Under the pieces are notes generated by a model that worked only from the letters and a program-made list of their open reading frames with translations, did not search any database and was not told the DNA's origin. A DNA stretch of 64,000 bases, taken from assembly GCA_900291925.1 (NCBI GenBank), contig UWYS01000011.1:496001-560000 (forward strand), written 5' to 3'. Numbering within the stretch: position 1 is the first letter of the stretch; every line of letters starts with the position of its first letter. Shown in pieces: positions 11,501-24,598 of the stretch. The stretch comes from Thecaphora thlaspeos (taxonomy: Eukaryota > Basidiomycota > Ustilaginomycetes > Urocystidales > Glomosporiaceae). Position numbers and translations under genes: made by a program.

Positions 11501-13633
11501 GCGCTTCTCCTGCAGCTGGACGTCCTCCTTCTCGTACTTGGCCAACTCTCTGACGACTTTTTCGGTGACCTTGGCGATCGTCTCGTAGTCCTTGACGACG
11601 GCCTCGTACTCCTTCTCCAGCGCCTCGATCTCGGCGCGGCTACCGGCCTGCCTCTCGGTCTCGTCGGCGATGCGTGCCCTGAGCGACTCAATCGCCTTGG
11701 ACGCGACGCTCATCTGGTCGCGGCACTCGAGGATGTAGACTTGCCAGAGCGCCGACTGCCGCTGCGTCAGCTCGTTCTGGTCGCGGAGGTACTCTTCCGC
11801 CTGGCGCTTCTTGGACTGAGAGACGGGCGTGCGTGCGTTCAGAGAGGGGGAAGGGAGAGGATGTTGCGTCAGTGTGTGTGTTGAACCCTTTCACTCAGCC
11901 TGCCACGGAAACCGGACAGTTGGCCTCTCGCCACCCGCCGCGACACATACCTCGAGCGCGTCCTTCTCCTTCTGGACGATCTTTAGCCGTCCGAGCTTCT
12001 CGGCCCGCCTCTCGTTGGCCTCGTCGACCAGCTTTGCCTGCTCCTCGATGGGAGTCTTGAACTCGCTTGTGCCGATGATGTCCTCGAGGTACTCGAGCAG
12101 GCCCTCTTCGTGCTCGTTCTTGGCCTTTGGCGACATCTGTGCGATGCTCTCGACCTCTCCCTGCAGAATGAGGAAGCGCTTGTGGTCGAGGTCGATGCCG
12201 CGCCCCTTGAGCATCGTCGTGACCTCGGTGAAGTTCGACTTGCGGTTGTTGATCGAGTACTGCGAGGCGTTGTTGCGGAACGCCGTGCGCGAGACGATGA
12301 GCTTGCTGTTGGGGACCACCTTGTACGCCTCGCCGGGCAGGTCGAGGATCTCGCGGAACCACACCTCAACGCTGCAGCTGGCCAAGTTCTCGCGGCCGGC
12401 GCTGTGGATCAGCTCGCTGAGCTTGCCCTGGCGCATCTTGTTGGCGCGCCATCCAAAGACGAAGAGGAGCGAGTCGATGACGTTGCTCTTTCCGCTACCG
12501 TTGGGGCCGACGACGCTGGAGAAGGACTTGTGGAAGGGCCCGATCTCCTGCCTGCCGGCGTACGACTTGAAGTTGTTGAGGACCATCTTGTGGATGACGA
12601 GGCGCGTCTGCGGTCCGGCTGGCTTGGGCGGCGTGACGGCGCGAGCGGACTCGGTGGCCTGCTGCAGGACGGCGGCGGTCAGGCTGCCTGGACGGGGTGT
12701 GGCCTGGCTATCCGCCTCGGTCTCTGCCTCTGCCTCAGCTTCGATCTTGGCGCTTGGCGTTGCGACCTTGACTGCTTTTTTGAAAGAAGCTTCGGAGCTG
12801 TCCGATTCGTCGCCGCCTTCCTCCTCCTCTGGCTCCTGTTTCAGCTCCAGTTCCGCGCTCTTCTTAAGGGCGGCCTGAGCCTTGGCAAACTGCTGCTGCT
12901 GCTGCTGCTTCTCGACCGAGGCGGGCGTGGGCGACGGACGCTTCCGCTTAGGCGGAGGTGTGAACGAGTCCTCGGTCTCGGGCTCGCTGTCCTCCTCCTC
13001 GCCGTCGTCGTGTTCGCCGGGGCCGGCGACGAGGAGCGATTTGTCGACCTCGTCGGCGTCGGCATCGTCCGAGATCGACTCATCCGGGTCTTGCTGGTCG
13101 TCGTCGGCCGAGTCAGTCTGCTGCTCGCTGTCTTCGGCGTCGCTACCAAGGACGCGCTTGATGCCACGGGTGCTACGAGCGGAGGGCGCTGCCTTGACGG
13201 CCGATCGCGCGGGAGACTTGCGCGAGCTGGCCTTTGGACACAACGTTGAAGGCGCCGCTGCTGCTCGGCCTCTGGAGCGCGGCCTGACGACTTCTTGCTC
13301 TGACTCCTCTTCGTCGTCGTCGTCGTCGTCTTGCTCGTCTTCCTCCTGGCCTTGCTCGTCGTCCGACTCGCTCTCAATGACAGGCGCTCTCCTGCGGCGC
13401 GGTCTGGAGGCTGCTGGTTTGAACGAGGAAGCGGCGGCAGTAGCAGCAGCGCTGGACCGCCGTGTCGTCCTTCTTGCTGTGATGGCAGGAGGTGCGCCTT
13501 CGGGCTCGGGTGTGGGAGCGACGGCTGCGGATGACCTAGATGAGCGTGTGGAACGTGTGGATGTGCTGGTGGAGGCGGTGGAATCGCGCGCCTTTGTGGC
13601 GGCGGCGACGGCGGCTGCCCTGCGTGGCGGCAT
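8519..13633 (-). CDS. SMC4: Condensin ATPase subunit Smc4
   Basis: Structural-maintenance-of-chromosomes ATPase that pairs with Smc2 in condensin to compact mitotic chromosomes in the nucleus. Exons on the minus strand are 13633-11951 and 11815-8519. The intron 11950-11816 (GTATGT...CAG) is in phase 0 and joins DALE to SKKRQAEEYL. Predicted 1659 residues, longer than most Smc4 because of a roughly 340-residue N-terminal tail of Ala/Ser/Arg and acidic stretches. The head begins with the KMVLNNFKSYAG motif and Walker A GPNGSGKSNVIDSLLFVFG (about 375-390). Long coiled coils flank a hinge (about 870-980, GFHGRLGNLGVIDDKYDVA). The C-terminal head has LSGGEKTLSSLALVFALH (about 1513) and Walker B PLYVMDEIDAALD. 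WRANKMRQGKLSELIHSAG is typical of Smc4 rather than Smc2, Smc1 or Smc3. Confidence 0.97.
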
Positions 13634-14177
13634 GATGTGAAGGCGATGGAGCGCGTGGGCGCGGTGTAGGTGTCAAAGGGAAAGAGAGGGTGTGTGTGTG
13701 TGTGTAAGGGGCTTGCTGGCTGTGTTGCTTGAGGAGGTCGTGTGGCGTCGCGTTGGACGTTGGGCGCTGGTTGGTGGTGAGAAGGTAAGGCTCAAGGCGC
13801 TCTCGCTCGCGCCTTTGCTCTCTTGAATTGGCCTGCGTAGGGCGCGCGCGGTGTGGATGTTTTTTATTTTTGTCTTTTATTTCTATGTATTTCGCCGCCA
13901 CGCATCTCGCACGACTGGTGGTGCGTGGTGGCACCGCGTCGCGCCCTCCTCGCTCGCACAGCCCGCACAGCCCGTGGCCCCGATCGTCCACAGAAACCAC
14001 AACCGCACGTGACGCTTTCGGATCCGCACGTTGTCCTATGCCTCTTGTCCACTTGCGCTCCACCCGTCCGCCGCGCTCGCCGCCACCGCTTGAGCCCACA
14101 TCATCACCACTTTCTCGTAGAGCTTCACCACACACGCACCCCCACTTACACCCCACTCGCACCAACGCCGACCAGCA
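13634..14177. promoter_or_regulatory. Divergent promoter region SMC4 / STEEP1-like gene
   Basis: 544 bp between two start codons. It contains a (GT)n tract at about 13690-13705, a short T/A-rich run at about 13859-13893 that stands out from the GC-rich surroundings, and CACGTGACG near 14003. Open frames here are His/Arg/Pro low-complexity and not convincing. Promoter function is inferred from gene orientation. Confidence 0.45.
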
Positions 14178-14984
14178 ATGCCAAAAGTCATCTCAAGGGT
14201 AAGCACCGTCCCTTCGTCTCCTCATTTCTCGCCCTGTTGAGACTCACATCCTCCCGCCACTCGCCCCTGGCCCCCCTCTGTTCTTCCCCTCTCGAAACAG
14301 TCGACCATCTCAGCTTCAGCCGGCGACCGATCCTCCTCCTCTTCCTCTCCGCTACACATCTACTACTGCCTCTGCGGTGAATTCGTCCTGGTATGCGATC
14401 GCACGCTCCAACAGCTCCCGACACGTCCCCTCGATTTTTCGCGCGTGCTGCGATGTCTAGACTCGTCCGCCATGACCGAGACGGGAGCAGCGCAAACGGT
14501 CCGCAGCGCGAGGGTATTCAAGGTTAATGCTAGACAGGGAAGGCCAAAGTTGATCAAGAGGTACGCACCTCACCCTTCACGCTATCTCGTGTTGCAACGG
14601 GGGCGAGATGGCTCACCGTCTCTCTCTCTTTCTCTTTGTTCTCTTTCTCCTCTCAACAGGTCAGATGGAACGACAGAAAAGCAATATCCCTTCAACTGTT
14701 CGCGCTGCGACCTCGAGATCGGGTACGAACACACCCCACCGCCCCTCAAGAGCGGGGGAAAGTTTACCTTTGTCCTTCCCGGCTCCTTGACGTGAGTCTC
14801 CGCCTCGCCTTGCTATCCGCTCGCCGAAACCCTCGTCCACTCATGGTTGCTGACGACGAGCTTGTTTTGCATTTCCATACCTTGTAGAGACCGACAAGGT
14901 GTACCGCCCTCCAACGTCTTCCTCGACGAACTCGACCAACAATCGGACGAACAGAAGGTCGGGCCGACTTCTGGCCTCGATTGA
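14178..14984 (+). CDS. STEEP1-family (CXorf56/UPF0428) small protein
   Basis: Four exons: 14178-14198, 14301-14560, 14660-14791 and 14888-14984, all joined in phase with GT...AG borders; predicted 169 residues. The first exon encodes only MPKVISR, which is very close to the start of the animal protein (MPKVVSR). Exon 2 carries [15 protein letters not shown], matching the family's YYCLCG cysteine motif, followed by [10 protein letters not shown]. Exon 3 has the second cysteine pair, [12 protein letters not shown]. Exon 4 ends in [19 protein letters not shown]. In animals STEEP1 promotes ER exit of STING, and relatives are linked to spliceosomes; STING is not known in fungi, so the fungal role is open. 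The gene is shorter than the human 222-residue form, mainly at the C-terminus. No single continuous frame covers it, so it is easily missed. Confidence 0.85.
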
Positions 14985-15513
14985 TATCTCGCTATTGCCA
15001 GCCGCACTTCATGCCCCTTCTCATCTGTACTTGTACATCATCCTGTGGAATCATCGTGTCATCGAACCCATCTCGCTTCATTTGGTTGGTCGACTTGCGG
15101 GTGAAACACAAGTCGACGTTCCAGCGAACATCCCAACGCATCCCTCTCGTACATGGAGCCGTGCCGGACCGAACTTTCAGACGAATGTAGGAGCATTGAC
15201 CATTTCAAACAACGGCCCACGCGATGACACGGTGCAACATGTCGAGAGACGTACCGAATTACGTTCGGAAGACGCAACAGAGCTACGGTCTGAATACGTA
15301 GTGAAAAGTAAACGGAAAGAAGATGATGGAAATGAAAAAGGTGGAATGCGGAAGAATTGAATCATGTATGGAAAAAGAGATGATGATGGAAGGTAAAGGC
15401 TGCGGTGGGTATGTGATTGCTTCATCCGCGAGTCAAGAGAAACCGGTGGTGGCTATGGCCCCAAGACGAATTGGTAGCGTCACCTGGCGAGCGCGAGCGC
15501 GCAGAGGGCGAGC
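14985..15513. other. Convergent intergenic region
   Basis: 529 bp between the STEEP1-like stop and the stop of the His-rich gene. A plus-strand open frame across 14899-15360 only extends from STEEP1 exon 4 in another frame and shows no domain. Around 15300-15410 the plus strand is A/G-rich. Nothing else seen. Confidence 0.35.
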
Positions 15514-16473
15514 TTAGACGGCGGTGGTGGTGCTGGTCTTGGTGGTGTGACGGAGACCGAGATCCTTCTCGAGCTTCTCAGCGACGCCCGAGATGGTGCG
15601 CTTGCACTCGCCCGTGTTGAGGAGTCCAGCGTCGTGGACCGAGGTGGTGGTGGCGTCGAGCTTGCCGCCGCCCGAGAGGAAGTCGGCCTTGCTGATGGGC
15701 TTGTGGGCGGTCGACTCGTGGACGATGGGCGCCTCGTGAGTAACGACGGTCGAGGGGATGACCGTCTTGATGCGGTGGTACTCGTGGCTATCCTTCTCGA
15801 CGATGGGCTGGACGACGTTGTGGATGTGGTGGTGAATCTGCTCGTTGACACGCTCGCCCTTGTCGACAATCTTGCGGTCGGTACCGACGTCGGTGTACTC
15901 GTCGCGGTGCTTACCGGCGACCGAGGTGAGCAGAGCGGCATCCTTGTCGGTCGAGGCGTGCGTCTCGGCGATGTGGGTGTGAGGGTGGATCTTCTCTTGC
16001 ACCTGCTCGGCCGAGTGCTCCGAGTCACGGACGGGCTGCATGTGGTGCTGGATGTGGTGGACGTGCTTGTGGTGCTCCTTCTCGCGCTGCACCTCCTCGA
16101 CTTCGTGACGCTGGTGGCGCTCCTTGGTGACGTGCGCGAGGTGCTGCACGTCCTGGTCAACGTCACCGCGGCTCAGGTCGAGGTGCTCGTTCTTGTACTC
16201 GTGGCCCTGCGAGTGGCACATGGCACCGTCCTTAGTGTGGACATCGGCGCTGCGGCCGACGCCGGGGACGACGGGCTCGTGGCTCCGAGTAGTGGTGGTG
16301 TGGTTGCCCGTGAGCTTGTCCTCGACCTTGCCGAGCGTCGACTGGTTGTGGGTGTGCGAGTCGTGGACGCCGTTCGAGGTGGCCGTCGTCGAGTGGCTGT
16401 GGCGCGAGTCGTCGAGGTTGTCGGAGCTCGAGCGCGACGAGTTGCCGCTAAAGACCTTCTTGACGGTGTTCAT
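15514..16473 (-). CDS. His-rich hydrophilic stress/'allergen'-like protein
   Basis: Single exon, 319 residues from the ATG at 16473, which gives MNTVKKVFSGNSS; the frame extends upstream to 16668 but that part looks like leader. The protein is very hydrophilic with no membrane segment. It is full of His pairs and triplets: KEHHKHVHHIQHHMQPV, and later EQIHHHIHNVVQPIVEKDSHEYH. This repeated H-x-H-H-I-x-x-V-Q-P-V/I pattern followed by acidic residues is typical of a fungal family often annotated as 'allergen', which I recall as stress-induced and LEA-like. It ends in EKLEKDLGLRHTTKTSTTTAV. Cytosolic location and a metal-binding or desiccation role are guesses from composition. A TATA-like word lies about 167-176 bp upstream. 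Confidence 0.75.
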   Translation of the reverse strand: MNTVKKVFSGNSSRSSSDNLDDSRHSHSTTATSNGVHDSHTHNQSTLGKVEDKLTGNHTTTTRSHEPVVPGVGRSADVHTKDGAMCHSQGHEYKNEHLDLSRGDVDQDVQHLAHVTKERHQRHEVEEVQREKEHHKHVHHIQHHMQPVRDSEHSAEQVQEKIHPHTHIAETHASTDKDAALLTSVAGKHRDEYTDVGTDRKIVDKGERVNEQIHHHIHNVVQPIVEKDSHEYHRIKTVIPSTVVTHEAPIVHESTAHKPISKADFLSGGGKLDATTTSVHDAGLLNTGECKRTISGVAEKLEKDLGLRHTTKTSTTTAV

Positions 16474-16638
16474 GATGTTGGGGTTGTTGCTGAGGGAGTT
16501 GGTAGTGTGGTGTGCTAGACGTTTGTGGTGGCTGTTGTGTAGTAGTTTGTACAGCTGATGAATGGAACGCAGTGCTGTGTGTATGTGTGTGCCGGTAAGA
16601 TGATGAGAAGAGAAAGAGTTGGTGGAGCAGTGATTCGG

Positions 16639-16648
16639 TCTATATATC
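16639..16648 (-). promoter_or_regulatory. TATA-like element for the His-rich gene
   Basis: The plus strand reads TCTATATATC, so the minus strand reads GATATATAGA. It lies about 166-175 bp upstream of the ATG at 16473 and is the only strong TATA word in an otherwise GC-rich flank. A TATA promoter would fit an inducible gene. Position-based inference. Confidence 0.5.
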
Positions 16649-17056
16649 CTATCGCTTCTCAGGATCATCCACTGCTGGCGGTCAGGAAGGAGAGATGTGT
16701 CGCAGTGGAGGCGCTGCCTTGCCTCGCCCTGCTTGCGTTAGTTCTTCCCAACATCGACCTGCTCTTCCTCTGTCCCTGCCTTGCGGTGGTAGGGCAGGTG
16801 ACGATGACATCACGCCTGCGTCAACGGCAACGTCAGTCCGGGAGGGGCAACGTAGTGCGGTCCGCCTGGGCGACGACGAGTTAGAGCTCACCTCGTCGGG
16901 TATATCGCATGTGGTCGGCCTCTCGTTGCGTCGCTGCCTCGTCATCGTCTCGCCTCTGGTCTTTCGGATGGGTTCGAGGTAGGGCTTAACGGCCGGCCCG
17001 GGTTGGACAGGCTAGCAAACAAGAGACACGTCTGACGGCCAAAGCGGGAAGGTACG

Positions 17057-17100
17057 GCAGGCAGGACAGGACAGGACAGGGCAGGGCAAGGCAAGGCCAG
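17057..17100. repeat. Degenerate GGACA/GGCA short tandem repeat
   Basis: Runs of GGCAGGCAGGACAGGACAGG followed by CAGGGCAGGGCAAGGCAAGG. It grades from GGACA units to GGGCA and GGCAA units, as expected of slippage with point changes. No coding meaning. Confidence 0.8.
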
Positions 17101-17539
17101 GGTCATGACGCTGTGTCTCTCTTGGGAGCCGGTTCTAACGTTGACGAGGGGACGGCGATATCTTGCCAGATGCAGCAGGGCCAGGAGGGTGCCGGGCCTG
17201 GCATAAGAGGAAGGAAGGGTGCTTTCCGGCGGGCACGGCGGTCCGAGGGTGAGCGGAAGGGCGGCGGTGGCCAGGGAGGGGTTCGACGATGACGATGTGA
17301 GAGGCAGGGAGGGAAGGGAGGGTAGGACGAGGGCGAGGGCGAGCTTTAAAGATGCCGGAATGCTTAGCTTGCAAAGAGGCGAGGGAAGCGGGTGGAAGGG
17401 GCGTTGCGCGATGGCGATGCCGAGCATGATGGATGACCACCACCTGCTCCGGAGGAGGGATGCGCTGTCATACGCAGAGCAATCGCCGCGCCGCCCTATC
17501 CTTCATGGCATCTCGCGCGTTGCCCTTCTCTGGCAACCG

Positions 17540-17566
17540 CATCGCCTCGCATCGCCTCGCATCGCC
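17540..17566. repeat. 10-bp tandem repeat (CATCGCCTCG)
   Basis: About 2.7 copies of CATCGCCTCG in a row within the gene-poor stretch. Short and otherwise unremarkable. Confidence 0.8.
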
Positions 17567-18696
17567 TTCCATGATACCGTCCCTTAATCTGGAAGCGCAT
17601 GCTTCCTCTTCCGCCCCGCCAACAGCGCACCCAGAAATAGATTGGCTTGGCCGCCACCCGCTCCACACCGTGACGACATCTCCCTGCGGCCACAGCAGTC
17701 TGGATGGATGACTGCATGTACGGCGCACGCTACAGAGTAAGCTGCATGGATGGGCAGGAGTCCTATGAACAAGAATGATGCTGCTCTGTAGCCTCGTCGA
17801 AGTCCTCGCTCCATCAGCCAACTCTCGAAACTGGCCGAATACGCCATTCCCCCGCCATTCACGTTGTCCGTCAAATCGACGGTATTGTACAGTGCATATC
17901 GACAGGCGACGCGGAAGCAAACGCCAACGGGGCGAGACACACACCAACAGATGATGCAGCACCCTGAAGAAGGCCAAGTGAGAAGACCGCCTTTGGGAAT
18001 GTGGGGAGCTAGGGAAAGGTCGTGGGGCCAGCGACCATGACGCCGACAGACGCACATCCCTCGGTCTCCGGTACGCACACGTTTGGACGGCGGCGCGGCC
18101 GATGGGTATGGCTCAAGAAGATAGAAGACTCATCGCAAGTCCGCATGCGTCTTCTGTCAGCCTCGCCGACGGCGACGGCGGCGGTCTATCGCCCATCTTC
18201 CCAGGCACCGAAACGATGCTTCGGCGACCTACGATGCAGGTGATTTTTATCTATTGGCGGCAGAAGGACCTCGAAGGACCAGGCTAGGCTTCTTCATATA
18301 ACAAACATGCGTCGACGGCGTATGGAGCTTCGTGCCCATGTACTGTATGTATGTACTGGCAGCCAGAGGCGGGAGGTCATGCTGGAACCCCTTGCTCGTA
18401 CACAGAGAGTACAGTATTGCCGGTAGTCACCGCCATCCTGGTCAAAGCCTTCTGTCCTTTGATCTGTTCTAGCCTGGCGACGGCTTGGGCGAGCCGGGAA
18501 TGTATCCGAACTCATCGACAAGACTACTCTTGGCGCAACGTCGTAGGGCAACATGGTAAGACTTGCTCCCCGATGCGGTCCGGGCTGACAGTAGACTCGT
18601 CCGCGGTATCGCCTCTCCTGTGCGTCCAGGAAAAGGTCCGAGATCAGGACGTTGCCATGAAACGACGTCAGGCCGGACGAGCTTTCCGACCAAATC

Positions 18697-18724
18697 GTAC
18701 AGTACAGTACAGTACAGTATGTAC
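18697..18724. repeat. (GTACA)n-type tandem repeat
   Basis: Five overlapping GTAC words spaced by five bases (GTACAGTACAGTACAGTACA, then GTATGTAC). It is the densest site of a GTACAGTA motif that recurs through 17.9-19.6 kb. Confidence 0.85.
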
Positions 18725-19290
18725 CTACCGTATCCGTCAGAGGAGCGCAAGGTTGCAGTGCGACATGGCTCGATCTGACGTCTTTGGTTCCATCTTGCCG
18801 TCCCGCTGCAGGGCAAGCAATCTGTTGAACCGGTAGCATTTCCGATGGAACTACTAATCGCCCTCGTCGTCGGCGTTGCGCTGCCATGAACAGTCACATT
18901 GAGGGCTATGCTTCCATGCAACTACCGACCCCGGAGGCGATCGTGCTTGGAGTTTGCCAACCTGCCGTGTCCACATTGTGGTCTTTCTTGGACCTTGTGC
19001 CGACCTCTCTCTGCAAGGCAACCTGACTACAGTTCACCATGGGGCTGACCGGCTGTATGTCGAGTCATCGGTTCGCCCAACGGCCTCGTCAGTTATGCGC
19101 AACACAACCAGAGAGACTCTGATGAAGTTGATCTGCGTGCTCTCGATACATTCATCATGGCGTACAGCAACGTAACTAGCAGTTATCTTGACAGCAAAGA
19201 CCGGCATGTAAAAGCTTTGTATGACGTCGACCTTCCTTGACTTGGTGCTTCGCAACTGGATTGCTAAATTCCGACCGTGTATTTGCAAGA

Positions 19291-19396
19291 CCATCCATCC
19301 ATCCATCCATCCATCCATCTGACCGTCATCCATCCATCCATCCATCCATCCATCCATCTGACCGTCATCCATCCATCCATCCATCCATCTGACCGT
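19291..19396. repeat. Higher-order CCAT microsatellite punctuated by CTGACCGT
   Basis: Three blocks of (CCAT)n, each closed by the same octamer CTGACCGT, ending at 19326, 19365 and 19396. The block spacings of 39 and 31 bp differ by two CCAT units. So the octamer plus a CCAT tract was duplicated as a unit and then changed length by slippage. Confidence 0.9.
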
Positions 19397-20241
19397 CCTC
19401 TGCTCCGCTGTCTCACCATCCCATCGCTTATCCATGGGTCGTCGTCCATACGAACAAACCATTCTCCGATCTTGATCTAATCGCCGAAAAGCCTTTCATG
19501 TCGTCACGTAGCTACTGGCATTTGGACGCATCTTTTGTTCTCTTCCACCGTACAGTAGCGTACCTCTCTTCGAGTCATGCATGCGTACTGTACAGTACCC
19601 AACCATCCCAATACTTACCTTACTGTAGAGAGCAAAGACAAAAGAACCCCAATCGAATCTCAAGAAAAGGCAAGAATCAGCTTTACTTTACCCATCGCAT
19701 CGAAGAGAGGCAAGACAAGGCCGCCTCCCTAAACCCCCTCATCGACATCACATGTCGCCTCACAAGGCCCCGCCATAGCTTTCCAACCGTCGCTCCGAAT
19801 CTTGAATCGCGACGCAGTACGACGAGCCATAGCACTTCCTCGGCCTCGTCCCAGTCGCAGGTCGGCGGGACAGTCGCACGCTTCCAATAGGAAGAGACGT
19901 GGTGAAGAGAGCCAGTCGACTTGGCGCACACAAGTCTGAGGTCACGCTCTTGTATACGGTGTGGTGCGGCATGTAGGGGTATGATGACGTGCAGATCTTT
20001 CACGGCATTGAATCTAGAGTGTCTGTGTGAATCTACGATGCTTGGCTCGTGTGAAATATGTATGGTGAGATGTGAGAGGTTGCGCAGCGCTGCGCGCGTG
20101 AAATCTCCGACTGATAGCTCTAATGATGATGAAGACCATCGACGCGGCTTGCCCCCCCCCCGTTCGACGGCAACTCTTGGAGAGCTTTGACGAGATCTTC
20201 CGAGCTCGACCGAGCGAGCTAGCGAGTGATAGCCTGCCGCC

Positions 20242-22284
20242 CTACCTCCTCACCGCCCGGGTCGCCGCTCCGATCAAGACCGGTGATGGCACGGGTGCGT
20301 GGAAGAGCTTGAGGATGTTGGCCGAGAGCGCGACGACGAGCACCAGCATGCCCCAGGCAGCGAGCACCTGGGCCCCGCAGCGCGTCCGGCTGTTGGGCTC
20401 GTCGGCGTACAGCGAGGCGTACAGGATCCCCGGCAGGATAAAGCTGATCGTCGTCGAGCCGACCGAGCCGACGAAGCCGAGGATAATCGAGAGGTCGTCG
20501 ACCAGCAGGCTGATGACGAACGTTGTTGAGAGAATACCGCCCGTCATTGCGCACCTGCAGAAGCGCAATAAGAGGGAGGGGGGGAGGAATTCAAATGAAG
20601 CTGGGCCCGACGTCAGACGATAATTTTTCCTATCACATCGATAGATGATCGCTCAAGACCCCTCTTTGCACGCCGACCAACACTCACCACTTCCACAGCG
20701 GCGTCTCCTCCTCGTAGATCGTCAACCTCGAAGCGGTGGAAAAGTTGCGACGGGACAGACCGGGCATCCGCGGTGAGCGCTGCGCCTGTCCGTTGGCGTT
20801 GCTGGCGTTGCTGGTGCCGTGATTGTTGTCGTCGCCGTCGTCGTCGCGGTAAGGCTGCGCCGGCAGAGACGTTTGGCTGAGCAGCGAGGCGCTGGCGGCA
20901 TCCAATGGCAGCTGCCTGCATGACGAGCGCGAGAGGACCTTGTCGAGCGACGCGCGGCATGGATGGATCTGAGGCAATGGTTGGCAGGATGAGAGGGGCC
21001 GGTCGATACGAGGGCAGCGTCAGATTGAACTCAGCTTCAGCTATCGCTTCGGCGCACGCCCGGCAGTGACTCGTGCACCGCTTCTCGGGGCAAGGCGCGC
21101 GGGATCCGTCGCGACTCTCACCTGTAGCGGATAGCTGAAGACGGTCAGCACGACAATCGAGACGCGGCCAAAGCAGACAAAGAGGCTGGTCGAGGGGTAC
21201 ATGGTGATGATGTTGTCGCCGACGTTGGAGCCAAAAGCGAAATAGCCGAGCACGCCGACGATCTGGTAGACGCAGCCGCCGGTGCCAATGGATGCAGCTA
21301 TCGCGGTGTTGACGCGCGCCTCGTTGTTTTGGAAGAGCTCGTTGTAGACGGAGAGCATGTTCTGGGCGCAGGTAAAGGCAAAGACAAAGACGGGGAAGAT
21401 GCTGATGGTGTGGTAGGAAAAGGTGACGAGATGGATCTCGCCGGCGGGCGGCAGCGTTGCGCGAGCCTCGGACGAGAGGCTATAGTGGATGACGATGACG
21501 ACGAGGTAGAAGACGGCCAGCAGGCTGAGGTAGCTGGTGTGGCGCAGCGAGTCGAGCCTGCGCAGGAAGCAGAGCGGGACTATGGGATGAGGAGCAAGGC
21601 ATGAGACGACACCGGTCAGCGCCACGGGATACGCCAGCAACACGAAAGGGACACGTCCGCACGAGCTTCGACGGCGTATCAGCCAGCCCGCCGTCGCCAC
21701 GACCTCCACCACTGCCACCACTCACTGAGCATGATCATCAGCACAAAAATCCAGAAGCCGCGGTCGAGCAGCAGGACGGGGATCTGGTGCGGGTCCCTGT
21801 GGAAGGCCTTGAAGAAGCTGGTGATGATCTGAGGCATGAGCTGGCCGCAAATGATGAGGTACGAGATCGAGACGCCGTAGCACTTGAGCGCGATGGCGAG
21901 GTCGAACCACCACGCGCCGCCGGGAAGTGTCTGACTGGCGATGGAGAAGAAGCTGTTGCGGCGGCCGCCGACTCTGGCGGCGCACCGCGTCAAGAGATAG
22001 AGGCCAAAGGCGGCCGTGAAGCCGCAGAGGCAGATGAGGGCCATGCCGAGCAGGAGACCCGTGTAACGAAAGGCGCCCGGGGTAGCGAGCATGCCTGTCC
22101 CGATGATTGTATTTGTGAGGTTGCTGACGCTCGAAAGGACGCTCGCCTTGCCTTGCTCGTGCGGCGGCAGGTCGTGGTCGACTCCGTCATCTTCTCCCGC
22201 CGCCGTCGCCGCTGCTACGGCTGAGCCCGGCGCTCTCCGGCCGTTTGGAAGGCCATCATCGTTTGTGTATGAGAGCGTAACCAT
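20242..22284 (-). CDS. Vacuolar-type amino-acid transporter (AVT/SLC38 family)
   Basis: Multi-pass amino-acid/proton transporter of the amino acid/auxin permease superfamily, likely in the vacuolar membrane. Four exons on the minus strand: 22284-21726, 21579-21122, 20968-20688 and 20554-20242; all three introns have GTGAG(A/T)...AG borders and the phases agree. Predicted 536 residues. The N-terminal cytosolic stretch leads into SSVSNLTNTIIGTGMLATPGAF, the conserved first helix. Across the joins the sequence reads PLCFLRRLDSLRHTSYLSLL, then FSYPLQ-IHPCRASLDKVL, both hallmarks of Avt5/6/7-SLC38 proteins. Exon 3 adds a polar loop rich in Asp and Asn. Exon 4 has the last helices (GFVGSVGSTTISFILPGILY). 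The ATG at 22284 starts just before the polar tail. Substrate and direction cannot be read from sequence. Confidence 0.9.

Positions 22285-24598
<2,314 letters not shown>

Larger units (their letters stand above)
16649..20241. other. 3.6-kb gene-poor stretch with simple repeats
   Basis: No open frame here shows a known domain, consistent exon phase or long continuous coding on either strand; the longest open frames (about 160-200 codons) are rich in Arg, Cys, Trp and Ser like random GC-rich sequence. It does hold several simple-repeat tracts (17057-17100, 17540-17566, 18697-18724, 19291-19396) and many GTACAGTA words. No tRNA or rRNA was recognised by eye. A decayed transposon or a non-coding transcript cannot be excluded without searches. 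Confidence 0.5.

Noticed and set aside
9485..11884. Long plus-strand frames opposite SMC4
   Set aside because: Mirror frames of coiled-coil coding sequence, rich in Leu/Val/Arg; no independent domain.
15547..16518. Plus-strand frame opposite the His-rich gene
   Set aside because: Val/Leu/Asp-rich mirror of His codons (CAC becomes GTG); no family match.
19264..19462. Peptides with WMDGWMDG repeats at 19.3 kb
   Set aside because: Translation of the CCAT microsatellite; not a gene.
20152..20163. C11 run as a telomere or terminator signal
   Set aside because: A simple homopolymer near the transporter's 3' side; no telomere repeats around it.
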